From an uncultured Oscillospiraceae bacterium (GTDB taxonomy: Bacteria; Bacillota; Clostridia; Oscillospirales; Ruminococcaceae), in assembly GCA_910577365.1 (NCBI GenBank), contig CAJTMU010000060.1:735-13357 (forward strand): DNA of 12,623 nucleotides, read 5' to 3'. The position numbers were made by a program, and so were the translations under genes. This document shows, in pieces, positions 7,237 to 12,623 of the stretch. Within the stretch, counting starts at the first letter, position 1. Each line of letters opens with the position of its first letter. The notes below the pieces were generated by a model. That model did not search any database. It was not told the origin of the DNA and saw only the letters and a program-made list of their open reading frames with translations.

Positions 7237-7265
7237 TTGCAAAATTATTTGAAAAGGTGTATAAT
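7237..7265 (+). promoter_or_regulatory. Sigma-A-like promoter of the flagellar operon
   Basis: TTGCAA at 7237-7242, a 17-base spacer and a perfect TATAAT at 7260-7265. The start near 7272 would give a leader of about 108 bases before flgB. This is the only convincing promoter between the upstream terminator and flgB, so the early basal-body genes appear to be driven by housekeeping RNA polymerase, as in the fla/che operon of Bacillus. Confidence 0.8.
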
Positions 7266-7271
7266 AAAAAT

Positions 7272-7379
7272 ACGAATGAAATGTAATGGTATCAGTCCGC
7301 CCAAAAACAAGGATGAATCGGCGGGAACGTACAGGGCTGTACATGTGTGCACGTTTATTTATGAATAAGGGGATTGATT
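7272..7379 (+). promoter_or_regulatory. Structured 5' leader of the flagellar operon
   Basis: Two adjacent hairpins are visible: TCCGCC (7296-7301) with GGCGGGA (7320-7326), six pairs and one bulged G around an 18-base loop, and GTACAG (7329-7334) with CTGTAC (7337-7342), a 6-bp arm with only two bases between, so a loop must open part of the stem. The flgB ribosome binding site AAGGGGA (7367-7373) follows. The pattern does not match the c-di-GMP (GEMM) riboswitch consensus. Control of translation or transcript stability is possible but not shown. Confidence 0.4.
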
Positions 7380-7745
7380 ATGGCTTTATTTGATACTACC
7401 GCGTTCAGAATTACGGAGCAGGGTCTAAACGTAATGTGGAACAAGATGCAGGTTATCTCGCATAACCTGACAAACGAGAATACGCCGGATTACAATTGCA
7501 AGTATCTGGAGTTTAGCGGAGTACTGCGCGATAAGCTGCGCTCAAACGGCTCGGTCAAAAAAGAGCTTAACCTTTCACAGCGCATAGTTGTGGACTATGC
7601 CACTAATGACCAGGGAGATCATAACAATGTGGACCACGATGTTCAGGCGGGTGAGCTTGCAAAAACACAGACACAGTTTAACACGCTCATCGAGCAGATG
7701 AACGGAAGCTTTGCGCGTATAAGAAGCGCTATTGTGACCAAGTAA
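7380..7745 (+). CDS. flgB: Flagellar basal-body proximal rod protein FlgB
   Basis: A 121-residue component of the proximal rod, exported by the flagellar type III apparatus and assembled on the MS ring through FliE. The N-terminal helix and rod motif are visible: QGLNVMWNKMQVISHNLTNE (14-33) followed by NTPDY (34-38), the FlgB version of the N-x-x-TPGY motif. The C-terminal helix (about 92-119, TQTQFNTLIEQMNGSFARI) is the partner coiled-coil segment. It is slightly shorter than the usual 130 or so residues. Start ATG 7380 lies 6 bases after AAGGGGA (7367-7373); an in-frame TTG at 7374 overlaps that site and is rejected. It is the first gene of the operon; flgC starts 15 bases after its stop. 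Confidence 0.95.
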   Translation: MALFDTTAFRITEQGLNVMWNKMQVISHNLTNENTPDYNCKYLEFSGVLRDKLRSNGSVKKELNLSQRIVVDYATNDQGDHNNVDHDVQAGELAKTQTQFNTLIEQMNGSFARIRSAIVTK

Positions 7746-7760
7746 GGCGGGAGGTAAATT

Positions 7761-8219
7761 ATGGCTTTTTTGAGTTCTCTTAATATTCCGCTTTCCGGTC
7801 TGACGGCGGAGCGCTTCAGAATGGATATTATCTCACAGAACATTGCCAATGCATATGATGTGGCGACCACGCCCGATGAGGTGTACAAGCGTCAGATGGT
7901 GGTCTACGGCGAGGATAAGACCTTTAAGAACATTATACGCACCAAGCTGGGTTCAGGTGAGATATGGCAGCACAAATACATAAAATACCGCGGAGTCCAG
8001 GCTATGCAGGTGGTGGAGGATCCCACGCCAGCGGAGCCTGTCTATAACCCCAGACACCCCTTGGCGGACGAGTTTGGCTATGTTTATGAAAGCAACGTCG
8101 ACCAAGCAGTGGAGCAGATGGACGCTATACAGGCGTCTGATTCCTATACCGCTATTGCGAATGTTTACGATGTGGTACTTGCAATGGCGAATAAGGGTCT
8201 TACCATCGGCAAGAGCTGA
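7761..8219 (+). CDS. flgC: Flagellar basal-body proximal rod protein FlgC
   Basis: A 152-residue proximal rod subunit. The N-terminal signature SGLTAERFRMDIISQNIANA (12-31) is the canonical FlgC rod motif. The following segment, YDVATTPDEVYKRQMVVYG, differs from the usual TT-x-GG-x-YRRK and looks locally rearranged while keeping the YKRQ-V end. The middle holds the typical VVEDPTPAEPVYNPRHPLAD (93-112), and the C-terminal helix (about 115-152, ending NKGLTIGKS) is the second rod helix. Start ATG 7761 has GGGAGGT (7749-7755) five bases upstream. It lies between flgB and fliE in the conserved order. Confidence 0.96.
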   Translation: MAFLSSLNIPLSGLTAERFRMDIISQNIANAYDVATTPDEVYKRQMVVYGEDKTFKNIIRTKLGSGEIWQHKYIKYRGVQAMQVVEDPTPAEPVYNPRHPLADEFGYVYESNVDQAVEQMDAIQASDSYTAIANVYDVVLAMANKGLTIGKS

Positions 8220-8263
8220 TGATTCTGAATTGAACAGCTTAATTTTGAAAGGATAGATTACAT

Positions 8264-8587
8264 ATGGAGTTTACTACGATCGGGCAGATGCAAAGAATGG
8301 AGCGTATGAACAGTATGCTGCCCATGGATGCGCAGGGGCGCGCGGAGCTTGCGATAAAAACAGAAAGCGTCTCGTTTCTGGATGTTTTCAGGGGCATGGT
8401 GGATAATGTTATCGAAACAAACGAGCAGGTAGATCGCGACGCTATCGACGTTATGCTGGGAAATATTGACAACACAGCCGAGGTGCAGGCGAACATTCAA
8501 AAGGCGGGAGCAGCTGTTGACCTGTTGGTAGCGGTTAAAAACGAGGTTTTAAGCGCATATAATTCATTGATAAATATGCAGATTTAA
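8264..8587 (+). CDS. fliE: Flagellar hook-basal body adaptor protein FliE
   Basis: A 107-residue protein that joins the MS ring (FliF) to the proximal rod and is among the first substrates of the flagellar secretion apparatus. The N-terminus is variable; the conserved part starts at FLDVFRGMVDNVIETNEQ and continues through DVMLGNIDNTAEVQANIQKA to the diagnostic C-terminal helix LVAVKNEVLSAYNSLINMQI (88-107), which matches the family ending (V-N-K-x-AY-x-I-x-x-MQI). Start ATG 8264 has AAAGGA (8248-8253) ten bases upstream. It is immediately followed by fliF, its structural partner. Confidence 0.95.
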   Translation: MEFTTIGQMQRMERMNSMLPMDAQGRAELAIKTESVSFLDVFRGMVDNVIETNEQVDRDAIDVMLGNIDNTAEVQANIQKAGAAVDLLVAVKNEVLSAYNSLINMQI

Positions 8588-8627
8588 CCGCGGAGCCGCG
8601 TAAAATAAGCCGGAGGTCATTGTTTAA

Positions 8628-10277
8628 ATGAATGAAAGATTAAAAAAGGTGACAACTGTTGTAAAGGATAAGTGGTCGGGTTTTTCAAAGGTGGTAAAGA
8701 TCCTTATCTGCACAATTCCCGTTGTCATCGTTGCGATTATAATTATTCTCTCAATAATGCTTAACCATAAGGACAGCGCGGTTTTGTTTTCAGGGCTTAC
8801 TACTACCGAGGTGAGCGAGATAAGCCGTGTTATCACTTAACTGGGCGTTACAGACGTTACGGTAAAGTCAAACGGAGAGATAAAGGTTCCCGAGGATCAG
8901 GTGGATTATCTGAGAATGCAGCTTGCGGTTCAGGGATATCCCAAATCCTCTGACAACTATGATATATGGAACAACGGAGTTGACCTGTGGTCAACGGATT
9001 CGGACAAGCGCGAGGTTCAGCGCCAGCAGCGCGAACAGCGTATGGCGGCTTCAATCGCCACACTGGATGCGGTTCGCACTGCGACTGTAATATTTGACCC
9101 AGGAACTCAGAGCGAGTACTTACTGGCGAGCGATAAGAAAGAGCCGAGCTGCTCCATAACGCTGCGCTTGGTCGACGATATGGAGCTTAAGAATTCGGAG
9201 GTTCGCGCGATATTCAGCCTTGTTACAAGCAGCGTTTCGGGCATGACCAACGATAACGTGAAAATTGTGGATACCAAAGGGCGCGAGTATAGGTGGATAT
9301 CAGAAGAAGAGGAGCTTAACGGCGAAAGAGATGCTTCGGGTACGTTGGTAGCGGCGAAGCGCCTTTCATTTGAGAACAGCTATCGTCAAGCCATCATGGG
9401 CAGCCTTAGGAGCTTTTTTGATACCGCCTTTGGAGATGGCAATTATTCAGTCACTGTAAGCGCAAGACTTAACTATGACGCGAAAAAGTCTACTGATAAT
9501 CATTACTACACTGACAGTGATGACAACAAAGGCATACTGAATCATGAGGATCATGGTGTCGAGTGGACAAATCTTGGTGAGGAAGGTGGTGTTGTCGGGG
9601 TTACTCCCAACGGTGACCTTTCCCCGGATTACCCTACGATAGCGGATATAGAGGATGGACAAAGTTATTATTACCGCAAGGACGAAATGCAGTATGACGT
9701 TTCCAACCTTGTTACTGAAATAGAAAAGGATGGTTACGAAATAGAGAGCCTTACCGCTTCTCTTATGCTCAACACCAACACACTTACGATTGCGGAGAGA
9801 GAGGCTTATTCGGATATTCTCGCCAAAGCGGTTGGCACATCGCTTGACAATGTGTCGGTGTTTAACACCGTGTTCCCGCTCCCAGGCGGGGGTGGATCTA
9901 CCTCTGAGAACCGTACACCTATATACATAAACGGTCAGGACGGCTATCGCAATTTGCTTCTTTATGTGGTTATCGTGCTTGGCGTACTGCTTATATTGCT
10001 GCTTATTTTGTCGCTTTTCATGAGCAAATCCCGCAAGCGCAAGATACGCCGCAGACAGGAAGCTGCTCTGGCGGCAGCGGCGGGCGGCGGAACGTTGGGT
10101 ATGACCGCGCAGGAGCCGCAGGTTCCCGAGGAAATAGATTTCAACATCGCAAGCCTTACCGAGGAAGCCGGCAAGGAGTCCAGAGAAACCATTCTCAAGC
10201 GCGAGATCGCGGATTTCACACAGAACAGTCCCGAAATTGTCGCTATGATTATCAAGAATATGCTTCGCGAAGAGTAG
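8628..10277 (+). pseudogene. fliF: Flagellar MS-ring protein FliF, interrupted by an in-frame TAA at codon 71
   Basis: FliF forms the membrane MS ring on which the flagellum is built. Reading through, the gene spans 549 residues, a normal FliF length. Codons 1-70 hold the start (ATG 8628, GGAGGT at 8612-8617), the first membrane helix (about 23-45) and DSAVLFSGLTTTEVSEISRV. A TAA stop follows at 8838-8840 (codon 71). The same frame then continues without further stops: LGVTDVTVKSNGEIKVPEDQ, the ring-building domains, the second membrane helix (about 442-465) and the FliG-binding C-terminus (about 530-549, NSPEIVAMIIKNMLREE). Since the frame is unchanged, one base substitution explains it. A restart at GTG 8901 is possible but would lack the first helix and part of the first ring domain. 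Either a recent nonsense mutation, a sequence error, or, less likely, readthrough. Confidence 0.93.
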
Positions 10278-10304
10278 TTCTGATCGCATTGGGAGGGAGT
10301 CTGA

Positions 10305-11324
10305 ATGGCTAACAACAGTAATCCCGGAGAGCTTTCGCCAACCAAAAAAATTGCGTTGGTGCTTGCCTCCATGGGCGCGGAAAACGCGTCGCAGATATAT
10401 AAGCACTTGTCTGATGACGAGGTTGAGGCAATCTCCGTTGAGCTTGCCCGTATGGAATATCACCCCATTGAAACGGTGGAGGAGATTCTTAACGAATTTT
10501 ATGAGCTGTGCCTGACCCAGAAAGTCGTTACCGAGGGCGGTATGGACTATGCGAAGGAGATTCTGGAAAAGGCTTTCGGCGAGGAGGCTGCGACCACGCT
10601 TCTCAGCCGTATTACAAAGCAGCTTAAGACTAAATCTTTCGACTTTGTTCGTAAGGCAGACTATAAAAACCTGCTTGCTATTGTACAGAACGAACATCCG
10701 CAGACCATTGCGCTTATTCTGTCCTATGCCAGAATAGACCAGGCATCGGCAATATTGTCTGAGCTGCCTAAGGAAAAGCGCGTGGAGGTTGTAGAGCGTA
10801 TAGCGCTGATGGATAGAGCCTCACCGGAAATAATCAAGTCCATTGAGCAGCAGCTTGCAAAGAAATTTGCGAGCCTTGCCACAACCGATTCCATGGAGGT
10901 TGGTGGTATCAACTACGTTGCGGAGATTATGAACAATGTCGACCGTGCTACGGAGAAATACATATTTGACGAGCTTACAGCTCGTGATCAGAAGCTGGCT
11001 GACCTTATAAAGCAAAAGATGTTCGTTTTCGAGGATATTGTTTCGCTGGATTCCATTGCTATTCAGGAGTTTGCGAAGCAGGTGGATACAAAGGATCTCG
11101 CGGTTGCTCTCAAAGGCTCTACACAGGAAGTTGCGGAGTGCATATTTGCCAATATTTCCTCTCGTGCGCGAGAGAGCTTGCAGGCGGATATCGAATATCT
11201 GCATAATGTCAGAATGCGTGACGTTGAGGAAGCTCAGCAGCGTATTGTTGGTGTTATCAGGCGTCTTGAGCAGGAGGGTCTTATTACCATCTCTCACGGC
11301 GGCGGTGACGAGATCATTGCTTAA
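10305..11324 (+). CDS. fliG: Flagellar motor switch protein FliG
   Basis: A 339-residue C-ring protein that binds FliF at the MS ring, transmits torque from the stator and sets rotation direction with FliM and FliN. N-terminal domain: KIALVLASMGAENASQIYKH. Middle domain: VQNEHPQTIALILSYA with the conserved EHPQ at 130-133. C-terminal domain: KMFVFEDIVSLDSIAIQEFA (from about residue 238), then the charged torque helix region QVDTKDLAVALKGSTQEVAE, and VRMRDVEEAQQRIVGVIRRL near the end. All expected regions are present and the length is typical (330-340). Start ATG 10305 has GGGAGGG at 10291-10297. It begins 27 bases after the fliF stop, so translation that depends on fliF ribosomes could be reduced by the nonsense codon upstream. 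Confidence 0.97.
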   Translation: MANNSNPGELSPTKKIALVLASMGAENASQIYKHLSDDEVEAISVELARMEYHPIETVEEILNEFYELCLTQKVVTEGGMDYAKEILEKAFGEEAATTLLSRITKQLKTKSFDFVRKADYKNLLAIVQNEHPQTIALILSYARIDQASAILSELPKEKRVEVVERIALMDRASPEIIKSIEQQLAKKFASLATTDSMEVGGINYVAEIMNNVDRATEKYIFDELTARDQKLADLIKQKMFVFEDIVSLDSIAIQEFAKQVDTKDLAVALKGSTQEVAECIFANISSRARESLQADIEYLHNVRMRDVEEAQQRIVGVIRRLEQEGLITISHGGGDEIIA

Positions 11325-11368
11325 AGCAGCAAAAGCCGATAAATACAGCCTTTTGGCAGCTTGAAAAC

Positions 11369-11374
11369 GGAGGT
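11369..11374 (+). promoter_or_regulatory. Ribosome binding site that fixes a TTG start for fliH
   Basis: GGAGGT lies 7 bases before TTG 11382, in frame with FliH. The nearby ATG at 11375 is out of frame and abuts the site, and the in-frame TTG at 11361 lies upstream of it, so 11382 is the best start. Confidence 0.8.
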
Positions 11375-11381
11375 ATGTCAG

Positions 11382-12284
11382 TTGTCGGTATTAAAAAGGA
11401 ACTCCGTTTGCTATGGCGGAGGTGTGGATATTTCAAACACGCTTGAGCTGCGCAGGGTGCAGGAGCCTACTTCCGAAGAGGTGATGGAGGAAATTCCGCC
11501 TGTTGAAGAAGTTCAGGAAAACCGAGAGGAGCTTCTGGAAATCCGTGAACGTGAGCTTGCCGGGCGTGAAGCGGCTGTGGCAGCACAGGAGCGAGAGCTT
11601 GCAGAGCTTAAGGAGCTTTACATAGAACAGGGAAAAACAGTTATTCTCGATGCAAAGCAGCGTGCCGAGAGCATAACCAAGACCGCGCAGGAGAACGCTG
11701 CGAAAATAGTTTCCGAAGCCGAACAGAACCGCGAAAGTGTGTATATCAAGGCTAAGGCAGAGGGCTATGAGCAGGGGCGGATTGAGGGCGTCGATGCCTG
11801 TCTGGCGGCGGGTCAGGACGTTCTGAACGAAGCGAAGGCTTTTACTGAAGCCATCAACGCTGAAAAAGAAGAGCTGTTCTCCCGCTATGAAAAGGATATG
11901 TTTGATACCGTGATGGCTATCGCCAACAAGGTAACTTTGGACAGCATGAGCACAAAGGATGCAACTGCGGCAAAGAAGCTTATAAAAAAGGCCGCAAAAG
12001 AATTCAGAAATTCACAGCTTATCCGCATTACGCTGGACAAAAACGGTGCAACGGAGGAGCTTGCGGGAGATTATGAGTATCTTAAACAACTGTGCGGCGG
12101 TGTTGCCGACGTTGAGGTGGAGCTTTTACCTGACGCTGAGCGCGGGACGGTTATAGTGGACAACGGCAGTGAGATAACCGACGCGGGTATACAAACACAG
12201 CTCCGCATGATACAGGAGATAGGCGGAGGAAAATTTCGCGGCAGAAAAGCAAAACAGTCAGACTCACCCCAGCAGGATGATTAG
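11382..12284 (+). CDS. fliH: Flagellar assembly protein FliH (export ATPase regulator)
   Basis: A 300-residue cytoplasmic protein that binds and restrains the export ATPase FliI and links it to the export gate and C ring. The TTG start at 11382 (ribosome binding site 11369-11374) gives a short SVLKRNSVCYG beginning typical of clostridial FliH. Residues about 43-135 form a long Glu/Arg/Ala-rich coiled coil, stator-like, with the run RERELAGREAAVAAQERELA. The C-terminal part (about 150-275) matches the FliH/V-ATPase subunit E-like FliI-binding domain, with GTVIVDNGSEITDAGIQTQL near the end, which resembles the family's G-C-x-I-E-T-x-x-G-x-I-D-A-x-x-x-x-Q-L. A basic, Ser/Gln-rich tail ends the protein. 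Start 57 bases after fliG; fliI follows after 38 bases. Confidence 0.9.
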   Translation: MSVLKRNSVCYGGGVDISNTLELRRVQEPTSEEVMEEIPPVEEVQENREELLEIRERELAGREAAVAAQERELAELKELYIEQGKTVILDAKQRAESITKTAQENAAKIVSEAEQNRESVYIKAKAEGYEQGRIEGVDACLAAGQDVLNEAKAFTEAINAEKEELFSRYEKDMFDTVMAIANKVTLDSMSTKDATAAKKLIKKAAKEFRNSQLIRITLDKNGATEELAGDYEYLKQLCGGVADVEVELLPDAERGTVIVDNGSEITDAGIQTQLRMIQEIGGGKFRGRKAKQSDSPQQDD

Positions 12285-12322
12285 GGGATCAGAATACCAA
12301 GCCCGAAACGGAGGAAAGCGCA

Positions 12323-12623
12323 TTGACCTTGGATTTTGATGAGTTCCGAAGGGACATAGCAAAAAGCGACACATTCCGATACATGGGCAAAATAGAGAAA
12401 ATAGTTGGCATGACAATTGAAGCCAGCGGTCCCGCGTGTAATATCGGCGATGTGTGCCGCATATTCTCAAAGGATATGCAGAGCTTCATTAAGGCGGAGG
12501 TAGTAGGCTTCAACAAAAGTAACATACTGCTTATGCCCTATACCGAGATAGAGGGAATAGGTCCGGGAAGTATAGTTGACAATACGGGTGATAAGCTGAA
12601 CGTCCGTGCGGGCGAGGGTCTTA
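12323..12623 (+). CDS. fliI: Flagellum-specific ATP synthase FliI, N-terminal part (partial)
   Basis: The first 100 codons of the type III export ATPase are present and run off the window. They contain the N-terminal beta-barrel: MGKIEKIVGMTIEASGP (21-37), IGDVCRIF (41-48), KAEVVGFNKSNILLMPYTEI (57-76) and GIGPGSIVDNTGDKLNVRAG (79-98), in the order and spacing of FliI/SctN. The nucleotide-binding Walker motifs lie beyond the end. The start is a TTG at 12323 with GGAGG at 12310-12314 eight bases upstream; a second in-frame TTG at 12329 is further away and less likely. It follows fliH, its regulator, after 38 bases. Confidence 0.93.
   Translation, partial: MTLDFDEFRRDIAKSDTFRYMGKIEKIVGMTIEASGPACNIGDVCRIFSKDMQSFIKAEVVGFNKSNILLMPYTEIEGIGPGSIVDNTGDKLNVRAGEGL

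Noticed and set aside
7100..7379. c-di-GMP riboswitch before the flagellar operon
   Set aside because: The conserved GEMM-I landmarks (paired helices joined by GAAA tetraloop and the GGACGCAAAGC-like segment) were not found on the + strand.
8838..8840. Frameshift rather than a nonsense change in fliF
   Set aside because: The frame is the same (positions divisible by 3) on both sides of the TAA, so an uncompensated insertion or deletion cannot explain it.
9447..10697. Long (416-codon) - strand frame antisense to fliF and fliG
   Set aside because: It is opposite two clearly recognised flagellar genes, has no ribosome binding site or known motif, and its length reflects the codon bias of the sense genes.
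1..12623. CRISPR array, tRNA, rRNA, transposase or prophage genes
   Set aside because: No regularly spaced repeats, no tRNA cloverleaf or rRNA sequence, and no transposase, integrase or phage-like protein were seen.

Overview
The window looks like a stretch of a motile, low-to-moderate-GC Gram-positive anaerobe of class Clostridia. The reasons are strong GGAGG-type ribosome binding sites before nearly every gene, TTTGACA/TATAAT-like housekeeping promoters, a short GntR (YtrA-type) regulator paired with an ABC exporter, and a flagellar operon in the Firmicutes order flgB-flgC-fliE-fliF-fliG-fliH-fliI. Genus cannot be fixed from the sequence alone (Lachnospiraceae or Oscillospiraceae/Ruminococcaceae relatives are both plausible).

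Region 1 (1-1175, + strand) is the tail of a carbohydrate ABC transporter operon: the last 43 residues of a MalF-like permease followed one base later by a complete MalG-like permease, then a GC-rich hairpin. Region 2 (1201-2615, - strand) is a two-gene transcription unit with its own good sigma-A promoter: a small antibiotic-biosynthesis-monooxygenase (ABM) fold protein, then a secreted VanY-type D,D-carboxypeptidase whose mature N-terminal half is a beta-solenoid-like repeat region.

Region 3 (2948-6990, + strand) is a self-contained regulated exporter. A perfect extended consensus promoter carries a perfect 10-bp-arm palindrome over its start site, followed by a YtrA-type GntR regulator, a 133-bp element with 26-nt inverted-repeat ends, an ABC ATPase, and an overlapping large polytopic permease with a roughly 390-residue extracytoplasmic tail. 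A hairpin terminator closes the unit.

Region 4 (6991-12623, + strand) is the start of the flagellar basal-body operon, preceded by a sigma-A-like promoter and a structured roughly 105-nt leader. It encodes rod proteins (FlgB, FlgC), the MS-ring/rod adaptor (FliE), the MS ring (FliF), the C-ring switch protein (FliG), the export-ATPase regulator (FliH) and the start of the export ATPase (FliI). The most striking observation is that fliF carries an in-frame TAA at codon 71. Reading frame and homology continue intact on both sides for a 549-residue FliF, so this is a single nonsense change (or a base-calling error) in an otherwise intact operon. If real, this strain should not build an MS ring and should be non-motile.
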